Positions 55,373 to 64,000 are shown, counted from the first letter of the stretch. The stretch is 64,000 nt of DNA from Nitrosomonas cryotolerans ATCC 49181 (GCF_900143275.1 NZ_FSRO01000001.1:868001-932000), one strand, 5' to 3'. Numbers and translations are program-made. The notes: generated by a model from the letters alone, not told the origin.

Positions 55373-57271
55373 TTATTTTCTCCTGCTTCTCTTGTTGCGC
55401 CGTTTACTCTTGGTGGCTTCTTTATTGAGTGCAGGGGGCGTTGATTCGCCAGTGCTCATATCCGTTGAATCAGCAGTCTGTACGGCTTCAGTTCCGTCTG
55501 CCTTCTCATCGGTGGGTGCTTGAAGCTGGGGCTTTTCCAGAGAAACCTTACCCTTACTCTTGCCTCTGCTCTTCTCCTTATTCGCTTCTGCCTCAGCCTT
55601 ATTTTCAAACATGCGTGTTATTTGCCATTGCTGCGCTATGGACAGAATATTATTGACCAGTGAGTACAGGACCAACCCGGATGGGAAGAAGAAAAAGAAC
55701 ACACTGAATGCGACAGGCATAATCTGCATGACTTTGGCCTGGATCGGATCTGCAGGCTTGGGACTGAGTTTGGACTGAACCCACATGGAAACGCCCATGA
55801 TCAGCGGTAACACGTAATAGGGATCGGGCACGGACATGTCCGTTATCCACAGTACAAAAGGTGCGTAGCGTAATTCTACAGCTGCTAATAAAGTCCAGAA
55901 AAGTGCAATAAATACCGGGATCTGTACCAGTATGGGTAAGCAACCGCCCATTGGATTGATTTTCTCTTCTTTGTAAAACTCCATCATGGCCTGATGCATG
56001 CGCTGGCGGTCGCCGCTATATTGTTCGCGAATACGTTGCAACTTGGGCGTAACCACGCGCAGCTTGGCCATGGAGCGGTAACCCGCTGCCGATAGTGGGA
56101 AAAACAGCAGCTTAACCGTGAGTGTTAACAGGATAATCGCAAAACCCCAGTTTCCTACCCAGGAATGATAGAAGGAAAGTAACCAGAACAAAGGCTTGGC
56201 AATAACAGTGAGCCAGCCATAATCAACGGTTAAGTCGAGTCCTGGTGACAGTTGCGCCAGTTTGTCCTGCTCTTGTGGGCCCGCATACAGTGGTAAAGTA
56301 ATATTTTTTGTTTGACCCGGTGCAATGGCGCCGACGGGTACGATAATTCCTGCTGCGTATTGATTGGGCGCCAAACGCTTGGCATAGTATTCACGCGGCG
56401 TACCTTGTTTGGGCAACCAGGCCGCTAAAAAATAATGCTCTAGCATGGCAATCCAGCCATCGTCTGCATTCGTTGGGTACTCTGCCTTGTTTTTATCGAT
56501 GTCAGAAAAATCGATTTTCTGAAATTTTTCGGCATCGGTGTAAATGGCAGGCCCGGTATAGGAATGAACCATGAAAGCTGCACCATCGGGTGCATTTGAA
56601 TCGCGCAGCATTTGAAAATAAGAAAATGGCTGAATGCTCGATTCGCTATGATTAGTAATCTCAAATTCCACATCAATAACATAGCTGTCACGATGGAAAG
56701 TATAGATTTTGGCAATCTGTAAGCCATTTACTTCTGGTGCCAGAAGACGTACAACCACCTTATCTTCACCTGGCTTTAGCTCATAATCAGTGGTCGCCGA
56801 GTCCAGAGTAAACTGGGTTTTGTGACTGGGAAGTCCGTCTCCAATCAATCCGGATTGCGCAACATTGAAACGTGCTGCTTGATCCAGTAATAGCGCATAA
56901 GGCGTATCTTTGTCCTCTCTGGACGGGTGTTTGCGTAAACCAAGACGGCGGAGATCACCACCGGCAGTATCAATTTCTGCTACGACCATGTCTGTGGTTA
57001 CGTGAATCTTTTCACCCATGGTTAATAGATTGGGTGTAATCGACGCCGATGCACCTTCTATTTCTGCCGCAATGCCCGATGCCTCAGACTGTGAGGAAGC
57101 CAGTTCATCTCCGGGTACCGGTAGCGGGCCATGTCGCTGATCGTTTGATTCCGCAACAGTTCCGGGTGTTACTTGAGAAGCGGGTGGCTGTGTTTCTCTT
57201 TGCCAGGCCTCCCATAGAAACAACAGTGAGGTGGATAAAATGATAATTAATACGAGTTTTTTTGTTTCCAT
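55373..57271 (-). CDS. yidC: Membrane protein insertase YidC
   Basis: Inserts and folds inner-membrane proteins alone or with SecYEG. 632 aa, longer than E. coli YidC (548) through a polar linker after the first helix and a Lys/Ser-rich C-terminal tail of about 75 residues ending RRNKRSRRK. TM1 is at 5-22, a large periplasmic beta-sandwich at about 70-340, and the five-helix core carries FYKEEKINPMGGCLPILVQIP and the hydrophilic groove. The basic tail may contact ribosomes. Confidence 0.97.
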   Translation of the reverse strand: METKKLVLIIILSTSLLFLWEAWQRETQPPASQVTPGTVAESNDQRHGPLPVPGDELASSQSEASGIAAEIEGASASITPNLLTMGEKIHVTTDMVVAEIDTAGGDLRRLGLRKHPSREDKDTPYALLLDQAARFNVAQSGLIGDGLPSHKTQFTLDSATTDYELKPGEDKVVVRLLAPEVNGLQIAKIYTFHRDSYVIDVEFEITNHSESSIQPFSYFQMLRDSNAPDGAAFMVHSYTGPAIYTDAEKFQKIDFSDIDKNKAEYPTNADDGWIAMLEHYFLAAWLPKQGTPREYYAKRLAPNQYAAGIIVPVGAIAPGQTKNITLPLYAGPQEQDKLAQLSPGLDLTVDYGWLTVIAKPLFWLLSFYHSWVGNWGFAIILLTLTVKLLFFPLSAAGYRSMAKLRVVTPKLQRIREQYSGDRQRMHQAMMEFYKEEKINPMGGCLPILVQIPVFIALFWTLLAAVELRYAPFVLWITDMSVPDPYYVLPLIMGVSMWVQSKLSPKPADPIQAKVMQIMPVAFSVFFFFFPSGLVLYSLVNNILSIAQQWQITRMFENKAEAEANKEKSRGKSKGKVSLEKPQLQAPTDEKADGTEAVQTADSTDMSTGESTPPALNKEATKSKRRNKRSRRK

Positions 57272-57456
57272 CTTTGATCTGGTCAGGTTGGTTTTTCGGA
57301 CAGCTATTCTTGGTATGCGAGGAACATTACAATTTATGCAGTGCCCATGTCTACTTTATTTTATTAATCAAGCAGTCATTCTGAAAAATTATTCTTGAAA
57401 AGCGCTGTGATTAAAGGTTATACCATAAACAGTTTTTGCGAATAAATTGTAATGCG

Positions 57457-57666
57457 CTAGGGAACAGGTTCGTAACCACCACGACTCCATGGATTGCAAC
57501 GCAATATACGCCAGATACTCAGCAATATTCCCCGTACTAGTCCATATTTTGTTAAAGCTTCACAAGCATATTGTGAGCAGGTTGGACTAAATCGACAGGA
57601 AGGCGGCCGCAATGGACTGATACAATACTGATAAAATTTGATAAAACCAATAATCAGTCGCGACAT
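57457..57666 (-). CDS. yidD: Membrane protein insertion efficiency factor YidD
   Basis: 69-aa membrane-associated protein that helps YidC-dependent insertion. Full signature: [31 protein letters not shown] and [12 protein letters not shown] with the conserved cysteines. The start ATG 57666 overlaps the end of rnpA by 13 bases. The 185 bases between yidD and yidC hold nothing recognised. Confidence 0.96.
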   Translation of the reverse strand: MSRLIIGFIKFYQYCISPLRPPSCRFSPTCSQYACEALTKYGLVRGILLSIWRILRCNPWSRGGYEPVP

Positions 57667-57956
57667 TGTTGTAGTAGCTGAAGCATCAGTAGTTTGACTT
57701 CAATAGCTAGGTGGAATGAATCATTTCTGGTGATAGGTCGTCTTAGACGGACTACCCAGTCCATTTTTCTGACATCTGAGTCCTGCTGAGTCATACGAAA
57801 TGCTTCCCGTAATACACGTTTTACTCGGTTACGCCTTACTGCTCGTCGTTCAATTCTTTTTGCAACAATCAATCCCAATCGTGAAAATGTAGCATTATTG
57901 GGTTTAGCATACACCTGGAGAAAGTCGCCGCTGACGGTGCATTTAACACGGATCAC
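57654..57956 (-). CDS. rnpA: Ribonuclease P protein component
   Basis: Basic protein cofactor of RNase P for tRNA 5' processing. The RNR signature is clear ([29 protein letters not shown]). The GTG at 57956 gives 100 aa but cuts off conserved sequence: the same frame upstream reads [15 protein letters not shown], matching the usual RnpA N-terminus. That frame is open back to TAG 58035-58037 yet contains no ATG, GTG or TTG above 57956. Translation may start at a rare codon such as ATT 58010 or be coupled to rpmH; a sequencing error is also possible. Confidence 0.9.
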   Translation of the reverse strand: MIRVKCTVSGDFLQVYAKPNNATFSRLGLIVAKRIERRAVRRNRVKRVLREAFRMTQQDSDVRKMDWVVRLRRPITRNDSFHLAIEVKLLMLQLLQQCRD

Positions 57957-58052
57957 CGCAGAAAATTCTTCCGCCTTATGTAATCGACGGTTTTTCGATA
58001 GGGAATGAATCTTTATAAAGCTAATAATTCTATTCTAGCTATCAAATAAGGT

Positions 58053-58187
58053 TTAAACACCGAGACGGACGCGTCCTTTAGCCCGACGTGCCCGAATAAC
58101 TGCTGCCCCGCCCCGCGTTTTCATGCGTACAAGAAAACCATGCGTACGCCTTCTGCGAATAACAGATGGTTGATAGGTTCGTTTCAT
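58053..58187 (-). CDS. rpmH: 50S ribosomal protein L34
   Basis: 44-aa ribosomal protein, not in the longer-ORF set. It reads [44 protein letters not shown], the standard L34 sequence. A purine-rich AGAGAGAAA site precedes ATG 58187 on the minus strand. First gene of the rpmH-rnpA-yidD-yidC-mnmE cluster, with its own strong promoter. Confidence 0.98.
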   Translation of the reverse strand: MKRTYQPSVIRRRRTHGFLVRMKTRGGAAVIRARRAKGRVRLGV

Positions 58188-58223
58188 TTTTCTCTCTAAT
58201 TTCTGTAGTCAATAGAACCGCTT

Positions 58224-58253
58224 ATTACAACTCGTTATGGGGTATGCTGTCAA
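58224..58253 (-). promoter_or_regulatory. Strong sigma70-type promoter of rpmH
   Basis: On the minus strand TTGACA (58253-58248), an 18-base spacer and TGTAAT (58229-58224) lie about 37 bases upstream of the rpmH start. Perfect -35 and five of six -10 bases fit a ribosomal-protein promoter. Confidence 0.75.
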
Positions 58254-58540
58254 CTTTATTTTATCTTCACGAATACTCTCCGTCGTATTGACTGGGTTTG
58301 ACTGGAAACCGTGCGGAACGGGTGTGTTGCAATTTATAAAGTGCGGAACTAAACTTTAGCGGTATGATGGATACTGGGTTGTTCCACTAGCGTTATTCAT
58401 AAAAAACGCGCTGCTACAAAACGCGCTGCTACAGATATACCAATCAGAAATCGGATCGAGCATCTCTGTTTTCGTTGAGATGCGGCTAAACCGTATCATC
58501 GAATTTCAGCGCTCTATATTGTTTCTTTAAGGAGGCGAAC
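58254..58540. other. Intergenic region with a 15-base tandem duplication
   Basis: Between the divergent rpmH promoter and the DUF5658-like gene. AAACGCGCTGCTACA occurs twice in tandem (58404-58418 and 58419-58433). No DnaA-box cluster or dnaA gene is present, so this is not oriC. The upstream sequence for the DUF5658-like gene ends in a strong AAGGAGG. Confidence 0.6.
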
Positions 58541-59011
58541 ATGAGGGTCAATATGACTGAAGTGGTCGATTGTCGATATCAGACGCGTCGTACCAGCATG
58601 CCATTCTTCTGTATTTATCATCTGGGTATTAAAACAGGTCGACGTATGGGTGAACGCAGAGCAAATAAGGGTCGTGCTGCGTATGTGGATCGCTATAGCA
58701 GTCGTCTGGTGTTGTGCGCGATCGGTATCCTCGTACTGAGCGGCCTTGATGCCGCGTTTACATTAGCGATATTGGCCAATGGTGGCGTGGAGCTGAATGG
58801 CCTGATGGCGGTTCTGATTGAAGCCGGTGTAGCAACATTTGTCGGTGTTAAATTGACGCTGACCGGTTTGGCATTGATACTTTTGATCATTCATCATGAC
58901 GTCCGACTGACAGAAAAAATACGGGTCAGGCACCTGAAATATATGTTATTAGTCAGTTACAGTTGCCTAATTGGCTACGAAATTTACTTATTGCGACTGG
59001 CTAACGGTTAG
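58541..59011 (+). CDS. DUF5658-like membrane protein
   Basis: 156-aa protein with a basic, arginine-rich cytoplasmic N-terminus (about 50 residues, GRRMGERRANKGR) and three helices at about 55-78, 85-118 and 132-150. The pattern LDAAFTLAILANGGVELNGLMAVLI ... KLTLTGLALILLI matches DUF5658 proteins. No catalytic residues are evident. AAGGAGG is ideally spaced before ATG 58541. Function unknown. Confidence 0.75.
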   Translation: MRVNMTEVVDCRYQTRRTSMPFFCIYHLGIKTGRRMGERRANKGRAAYVDRYSSRLVLCAIGILVLSGLDAAFTLAILANGGVELNGLMAVLIEAGVATFVGVKLTLTGLALILLIIHHDVRLTEKIRVRHLKYMLLVSYSCLIGYEIYLLRLANG

Positions 59012-59054
59012 GCATCTGCTACAATGGCGGAATCAAATGAATCAAGGGATTGAA

Positions 59055-59261
59055 ATGGCTGATAACGAACAAAAAATCACGATTGATGGGACTGAGTATC
59101 CGTTGTCATCGTTGAGTGACGAGGCAAAAACACAGATTACCAATCTCAGATTTGTAGACAATGAGATTGCGCAACTCAAAGCCAAGCTCGCGATTGCGAG
59201 CACGGCCAAACTGACTTATCAAGCCGCATTAAAGAATGCGCTGCCCAAAGATACGCCTTGA
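59055..59261 (+). CDS. Small DUF6447-like protein
   Basis: 68-aa soluble protein: an N-terminal beta hairpin (QKITIDGTEYPLSSLSDEAK) followed by a helical segment with heptad character (QITNLRFVDNEIAQLKAKLAIASTAKLTYQ). Resembles DUF6447 small proteins found in bacteria and phages. The frame extends up to 58971 but AAGGG six bases before ATG 59055 sets the start. Function unknown. The MITE begins immediately after its stop. Confidence 0.75.
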   Translation: MADNEQKITIDGTEYPLSSLSDEAKTQITNLRFVDNEIAQLKAKLAIASTAKLTYQAALKNALPKDTP

Positions 59262-59262
59262 T

Positions 59263-59391
59263 ACTATACTAAAGACCGCTGCATAACTGGTTATCTCGGG
59301 CTGGACAAGGTTTTTAAGTGCTTGATTTATCAATGCTGCAAGTAATCAGAAAAGTTCAAAAATACAGTTATGCAGCGGTCTTTACTATACT
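59263..59391. mobile_element. 113-bp MITE with 19-bp terminal repeats and 8-bp target duplication
   Basis: AAAGACCGCTGCATAACTG (59271-59289) and its exact reverse complement CAGTTATGCAGCGGTCTTT (59365-59383) bound a 113-base unit with no coding capacity. It is flanked on both sides by ACTATACT (59263-59270 and 59384-59391), an 8-base target site duplication. This is the structure of a non-autonomous miniature element mobilised by an IS with matching ends; no such IS is in the window. It lies between convergent genes, so as a hairpin it could also end transcripts. Confidence 0.88.
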
Positions 59392-59398
59392 GATTATT

Positions 59399-60748
59399 TT
59401 AGTTTTCCGAAGTAAAATACGTTGCAATTTTCCGTAGATCATCCAGAACCAGCGTGCCCGCGGTGAGCTGTAAACGTAAATAGGCGAGTAAGTAATTGTA
59501 CCTTGCCTGTGCGAGATCCCCTTGTGCGGTAAATAACTGTTGCTGTGCATTCAGCAAATCCAGGTTAATACGTACCCCGCCCTGGATGCTTTTCTGAGTG
59601 GCTTGAACGAGTAAACGAGCAGATTCAACGGCCAGCTCCAATGAGGCTATTCTTCTGACGCTACTCGATATGAGTTTGTATTGCTTGCGCAGCTCAACCA
59701 GCACATTATGGGTCATGGCATCTAAATCGGCTTCGGCACGCGCATGATTTGCTGTTGCCTGGCTGGTAATAGCGCTGACGCGTCCGCCTGCATATAAAGG
59801 AATATTAACTTCGACTCCGATGGTAGCCAGATTGACGTCCTGGTTGGCTGTAACAAATGAGGCGGATTTATTCCTGCTCAGACTGGCGACCAAGTCAATG
59901 CGCGGGGCATGCCCAGAGTGGCTTTTTCTGATCTGCTCTTTTTCGGACATGACGGTATGACGCTGGGTGACAAGTTCAGCGTTGCGGTCTAGTGCGAGTG
60001 CTTGCCAGTTGTCATAATCGGGTAGCTGTATGGCTTGTATCTGAAAGTGATCTGACAAGCGATCCAGTTGTGTGACTTCTTCTCCGATGATGCTTGCCAA
60101 TCTGAGGCGTGAAACTTCTAATTCATCCTGGGCTTCAATAATTTGCGCTTGCGCGAGTGCGTATTTGGATTGTGTTTCCAGTACATCAGTCGTGGTCCCT
60201 TCTCCTTTTTGTAACATGTGTTCATTGACCAGTTTTAATTCTGCGAGTGCATCATGTTGCGTCTGAACGAGTTGCAAATGATTTTGTGCGAGTAGGACTT
60301 CCATATAGGTTTCCACCAACCGCACCAACAGTTGTTGGCTGTGACCGGTAAATTTGGCCTGACTGGAATTCGCCTGTGCTATTCCCTGACGATAGCCAGC
60401 CACCGCTTCCAGATTAAGCAGCGGTTGACGCAAGGACAATGTACTGATCTGGCTATCGAAATTTAATGGCTGCGCACCCGCCGAATTTGCTGTTCCGGTA
60501 ATCGTACGCGTTCCGGTGTTTTTACTCTGAGTATGGCTGATTGATAAATTAGGTAATAAACCGGCGAGACCAATTTCAGCTGCTTGCTGGCCTGCCTCAT
60601 TCTCATGTATCGCTGACTGATAAGTGGCATCATTTTTCAGGGCTGCTTCATACGCATCCAGCAGGCCAAGGGCCTGGGCATGGCCAGTCTGTAAAAGCAG
60701 GACAATTAACGGCAGGCTTAAAAGTCTGTTACGGGTGAATGACATCAC
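59399..60748 (-). CDS. TolC-family outer-membrane channel of a type I secretion system
   Basis: 449-aa outer membrane efflux protein with a signal peptide (cleavage near GHAQA-LG, residue 26) and two OEP repeats of long coiled-coil helices. Marks: LGLLDAYEAALKNDATYQSA at the mature N-terminus, VNIPLYAGGRVSAITSQA, and LDLLNAQQQLFTAQGDLAQARYNYLLAYLRLQ. Last gene of the ABC-HlyD-TolC operon, starting 2 bases after the HlyD stop, so it is dedicated to this exporter. Confidence 0.93.
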   Translation of the reverse strand: MMSFTRNRLLSLPLIVLLLQTGHAQALGLLDAYEAALKNDATYQSAIHENEAGQQAAEIGLAGLLPNLSISHTQSKNTGTRTITGTANSAGAQPLNFDSQISTLSLRQPLLNLEAVAGYRQGIAQANSSQAKFTGHSQQLLVRLVETYMEVLLAQNHLQLVQTQHDALAELKLVNEHMLQKGEGTTTDVLETQSKYALAQAQIIEAQDELEVSRLRLASIIGEEVTQLDRLSDHFQIQAIQLPDYDNWQALALDRNAELVTQRHTVMSEKEQIRKSHSGHAPRIDLVASLSRNKSASFVTANQDVNLATIGVEVNIPLYAGGRVSAITSQATANHARAEADLDAMTHNVLVELRKQYKLISSSVRRIASLELAVESARLLVQATQKSIQGGVRINLDLLNAQQQLFTAQGDLAQARYNYLLAYLRLQLTAGTLVLDDLRKIATYFTSEN

Positions 60749-60750
60749 GG

Positions 60751-62109
60751 TTATTCTTCACTCATGGATGAATGCATGCGATCCAGGATAGGTTTAAGCA
60801 GATAGCTGATTAATGAGCGTTCGCCAGTTCTAATAAAAACATCGACTGGCATACCTGCCCGTACTTCAAGCTTGGCAAGCTGCTCAACTCCTTCCGGTGT
60901 TACCTTGGCTTCCAGATTATAGTAAGGGTCGCCGGTACGCTCATCAGTCAGACGATCAGCAGATACCCGGGTGACAATACCGGGGATATGCGGTGTTTTG
61001 TTTTGATTAAAGGCAGAGAAAATTAAATCCACTGGCAGGTCCGTGTGAACCTTGTCGATCAGGTGAACCGGTACCTTTCCGGTGATGACCAGCATATCTT
61101 CGCTTGGGACGATATCCATCAGAAGAAAGCCGGGTCCTACGACGCCGCCCTGCGTGAAGACATTCATCCCCACCACAATGCCGTCAACCGGTGCTTTAAC
61201 GAGGACGTTGGCTAATTCGAAATCCTGGCTCATCAGTCGGCTATTCAGTCCCTCCGCCTCGCGCTGAATATCGGATAATTGCTGCCGGATTTCTTTCTGA
61301 TACTCTTGCTGTCGATAAATACGATGCTGTTTATATTCTGCTATCTGGCGTTGAATGCGACCAATGTTGCCGATATCGGTAGAAATTTCGCTATTTAATT
61401 GAGCCGCGGCGCGCTCTAGCTCTAATAGACGACTGCGTGGCACAAAGCCATCTTTGGCCAGATCGCGCAAACCGCGCAGCTGTTCATCCAAAAACTGTAG
61501 CTGCTGCTGCTTACTCGTCTGGGATGCCTGAAGGCCCTGTAGCTGCACTTTTAAGCCAGCGGCATTTTCGTCAAGAGCGGCCAGTTCGTGCCGTATTGAC
61601 AATTTGCGTGATATAAATAATTGTTTCTGTATGAGCAGATTGCCTGCGATACGGGGGTCATCCTGGAGCATTAATAATGCCGCTGGAAACGCTATTTCAT
61701 CTTTTTCATCCCGTTCAGCGAGTAGCCTGGCTTCTATGGCTCGGGCAGCATAAAGCTGGCTGCGCGTAATTTCCGCTTGCGCCCTGACTTGAATATCATT
61801 CATTTGCAGTAATACCTGGCCGGCACTAACGCGCTCTCCTTCTTTGACTAAAATACGGTCAATAATGCCCCCGGTTTGATGCTGTACCGCCTTGCGGTTA
61901 CTGGCGACAGTCACTGTGCCAGAGAGAGGAACCCCTTTATCCAGTGGCGCAAGAAAAGCCCATAATAAGAAGCCGCCCACGCCAGCCAGCACAATCCACC
62001 AGCCAAGCCGGGTGTGTATGGTTTCATCGGTCTTCACCTGACTGGCTATGTCAGCTGGTGACTTATCCATACGGGTTTCTGTTTCATTAGCCAAAAGCTT
62101 CATGATCAT
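60751..62109 (-). CDS. HlyD/PrtE-family membrane fusion protein
   Basis: 452-aa periplasmic adaptor joining the ABC transporter to TolC. One helix (about residues 33-53, GWWIVLAGVGGFLLWAFLAPLDKGVPLSGTV), a biotinyl-lipoyl-like segment (HQTGGIIDRILVKEGERVSAGQVLLQM), long coiled coils (about 110-290) and a beta-barrel end (YNLEAKVTPEGVEQLAKLEVRAGMPVDVFI). Starts at ATG 62109, 62103 or 62067 are possible. Confidence 0.94.
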   Translation of the reverse strand: MIMKLLANETETRMDKSPADIASQVKTDETIHTRLGWWIVLAGVGGFLLWAFLAPLDKGVPLSGTVTVASNRKAVQHQTGGIIDRILVKEGERVSAGQVLLQMNDIQVRAQAEITRSQLYAARAIEARLLAERDEKDEIAFPAALLMLQDDPRIAGNLLIQKQLFISRKLSIRHELAALDENAAGLKVQLQGLQASQTSKQQQLQFLDEQLRGLRDLAKDGFVPRSRLLELERAAAQLNSEISTDIGNIGRIQRQIAEYKQHRIYRQQEYQKEIRQQLSDIQREAEGLNSRLMSQDFELANVLVKAPVDGIVVGMNVFTQGGVVGPGFLLMDIVPSEDMLVITGKVPVHLIDKVHTDLPVDLIFSAFNQNKTPHIPGIVTRVSADRLTDERTGDPYYNLEAKVTPEGVEQLAKLEVRAGMPVDVFIRTGERSLISYLLKPILDRMHSSMSEE

Positions 62110-62174
62110 TCCTGTTCGATTACCCGCACTGTTTCAATTCATGTTGGCCGTGCAGGGCGGTTGTATATCAATAT

Positions 62175-63956
62175 TTACGGGGTTTTCTGGCCAGCTATAT
62201 TTACGGTTTGAATGGCCTGCTGCTGCGTTGTTTCTTTTTTAGCGGCTTGTTTTTCCTGAAGAGCCTGCTGTTGTTGTTTCGCTAATGCGGCTAATACCTG
62301 ATCGCTGGGGCCAAACATCTGCGCCATGCCCTCTCGCAACAATAACAGTTTGCTGGTGACGCTAATGATGTTGGTTCGATGCGTAATTAATATAATGGTT
62401 TTGCCGTGTTGGCGTAACTCCACAATGGCTGCCAGGAGCGCTTGTTCGCCGACATCGTCCAAATTTGAATTGGGTTCGTCCAATACGATCAATGACGGAT
62501 CGCCATATAGGGCACGGGCCAGTCCGATACGCTGTTTTTGTCCACCGGAGAGTCCTGCGCCGCCATCGCCCAGCACCGTGTCATAACCTTTGGGCATATT
62601 CAGAATCATTTGATGTACGCCGGCTAGCTGGGATGCCTGAATGGTTTTTTCTGAATCAATCTCACCAAAACGGGCAATATTCTCTGTAATTGTGCCACTG
62701 AATAATTCGATATCCTGCGGGAGATAGCCAACGTGTGGTCCTAATTCATCCTTGTTCCACATATAGATATCAGCGCCATCCAGGCGCACCTTGCCATTTG
62801 CAGCGGGCCATACGCCGACCAGTAAGCGTGCCAGTGTTGATTTCCCGGATCCACTGGGACCGATGATGCCCAATACGTCACCTGGGGCCAGTGAGAAATT
62901 GAGTCCCTTGATGACCGGCACCGAAACACCGGGTGGTGCCGCGGTTACATTCTCAACTGAAATAGCCCCCTTTGGCTTGGGCAATGTCATTCCGGGCTCA
63001 CGGGCAGGATTGTCTTCCAGTAGTTGGGTCAGGCGCTCATAAGCGCTGCGCGTACTGCCAAGTTGTTTCCATGTGCTGATCAGTTGCTGTACGGGTGCCA
63101 GTGCCTTGCCCATCAGAATGGAAGCGGCAATCATCATGCCGGGTGAAATGATGTCATCCAGAACCAATAAAGCGCCCAGTCCCAGCACAAGGGATTGTAA
63201 CGAAACCGAAGTGAATTTTGTAATGGCGCCAACAATGCCGGCTTTTTCACTCGCATCGGCCTGAAGGTTCAGGAAGCGACTGTGTAATTGATACCAGCGT
63301 GTTTGCAGATTGGGCAACATTCCCATGGCTTCAATGACTTCGGCATTACGTAAATTGTTAGTGGCCAGTGTCGTTGATGCAACGGCCATCGAACTGGCTT
63401 CTGTCAAAGGCTTATGTGAGATTTTTTCGTTGACGTAAGCAAGTGTGATCAAAATGGCTGTGCCGCATAAAGCAAAAGTGCCCAGCCAGGGATGAAACAT
63501 GAAGATGACTAGCAGATAAATGGGAAACCAGGGAGCATCAAAGAAAGCAAACAGTGCATTTCCGGTAAGGAATTGGCGTAAATTGGTTAAATCCTTTAAT
63601 GCCTGTCCCGCATTACCCCCGCCTCGTTTCAGGCTTTCTTCAAAAGCGGCGGTATAAACCCGTTTATTCAGTTTGACATCGAGCTGTGCCCCGATACGAA
63701 TGAGCACGAAGCTACGCACAAATTCCAGCGCACCCATGAAAATATAAGCGCCCAGCATGATCAGTGTCAGCATCAGCAGGGTCATTTCATTGCGGCTGGT
63801 TATGACGCTGTCATACAATTGCAGCATATAGATGGCAGGCATGAGCATCAGCATGTTAATCACCGCGCTGAAAACGCCGACTGTGCGAAAAGCATGTTTA
63901 AAGCTGGTTAACGTCTGCGCAATTTCATTTTTAGGAATTTTAAATTTCGATTTCAT
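62175..63956 (-). CDS. PrtD-family type I secretion ABC permease/ATPase
   Basis: Inner-membrane ATPase exporting proteins through HlyD and TolC partners. About 593 aa from ATG 63956 (MKSKFKIPKNE); the frame opens at TTG 63995. Six helices (about 30-320), then the ATPase: Walker A GPSGSGKST, signature LSGGQKQRIGLARAL, Walker B LIVLDEPNSNLD. FFDAPWFPIYLL is a PrtD-group marker. There is no N-terminal C39 domain, so substrates should carry a C-terminal signal. The Ala/Gln-rich C-terminus is polar. No RTX-type substrate gene is in the window. Confidence 0.94.
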   Translation of the reverse strand: MKSKFKIPKNEIAQTLTSFKHAFRTVGVFSAVINMLMLMPAIYMLQLYDSVITSRNEMTLLMLTLIMLGAYIFMGALEFVRSFVLIRIGAQLDVKLNKRVYTAAFEESLKRGGGNAGQALKDLTNLRQFLTGNALFAFFDAPWFPIYLLVIFMFHPWLGTFALCGTAILITLAYVNEKISHKPLTEASSMAVASTTLATNNLRNAEVIEAMGMLPNLQTRWYQLHSRFLNLQADASEKAGIVGAITKFTSVSLQSLVLGLGALLVLDDIISPGMMIAASILMGKALAPVQQLISTWKQLGSTRSAYERLTQLLEDNPAREPGMTLPKPKGAISVENVTAAPPGVSVPVIKGLNFSLAPGDVLGIIGPSGSGKSTLARLLVGVWPAANGKVRLDGADIYMWNKDELGPHVGYLPQDIELFSGTITENIARFGEIDSEKTIQASQLAGVHQMILNMPKGYDTVLGDGGAGLSGGQKQRIGLARALYGDPSLIVLDEPNSNLDDVGEQALLAAIVELRQHGKTIILITHRTNIISVTSKLLLLREGMAQMFGPSDQVLAALAKQQQQALQEKQAAKKETTQQQAIQTVNIAGQKTP

Positions 63957-64000
63957 CTGGAAGAATAGTGGGTTGCTGAATGTGGAGACAAGCAATTCCT

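Noticed and set aside
58188..58540. Possible oriC upstream of rpmH
   Set aside because: No DnaA-box cluster, no dnaA, and the region is explained by the rpmH promoter and a small duplication.

Overview
The window looks like chromosome from a moderately AT-rich betaproteobacterium. Gene content suggests a Nitrosomonas-like member of the Nitrosomonadaceae: a betaproteobacterial aa3 oxidase cluster with a DUF2970 gene, a long-form TrpS, PilH/PilI, NnrS and a YdbH/YnbE/YdbL set. The genus is inferred from style and content; no marker gene proves it.

Layout. 1-3.7 kb: cysM, then ydbH-ynbE-ydbL (envelope lipid bridge). 3.9-4.6 kb: a Bax-inhibitor-1-like membrane protein. 5.5-12.4 kb: cytochrome c oxidase (coxB, coxA, an untracked 35-aa ORF, ctaG, a DUF2970 gene, coxC, SURF1, an SCO-like gene, ctaB); ctaA is not in the run. 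12.5-12.8 kb: a tnpB remnant. 12.8-29.96 kb is ordinary core: a glycolate/D-lactate oxidase-type flavoprotein, a BON lipoprotein, pilH-pilI, argB, trmJ, suhB, the minus-strand run rnm/yciO/M50/trpS/scpA/scpB, nnrS, glk, cysK-cysE (a likely cysteine synthase complex), a HbpS-like gene and rnk. 30.2-35.9 kb: mscK, corA and a small mscS, ion and osmotic functions.

36.2-53.7 kb is the accessory part. It opens with an IS3-family end abutting the last ~80 codons of a type I-E cas3. A complete Cascade operon follows (cas8e, cse2, cas6e, cas7e, cas5e), then about 37 codons of what looks like the start of cas1, running straight into a nine-repeat CRISPR array in which almost every repeat differs. cas3, cas1, cas2 and the leader are gone: an orphan, decaying Cascade. 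Next is a higher-GC block: a BrxR/CapW-type WYL regulator, a 17.5-copy tetranucleotide repeat just upstream of hsdM, and a type I restriction-modification operon (hsdM, hsdS, a small unknown gene, hsdR). Then, behind a good sigma70 promoter, a secreted multicopper oxidase and a cytoplasmic-looking tyrosinase.

53.9-58.2 kb returns to core on the minus strand: rpmH-rnpA-yidD-yidC-mnmE, without dnaA or oriC next to it. 58.5-59.4 kb: a DUF5658-like membrane protein, a small DUF6447-like protein and a 113-bp MITE with perfect 19-bp ends and an 8-bp target duplication. The window ends with a minus-strand type I secretion operon (PrtD-like ABC, HlyD, TolC) whose substrate is not visible.

No rRNA or tRNA gene was recognised. 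All family assignments come from reading motifs and gene order; no database search was run.
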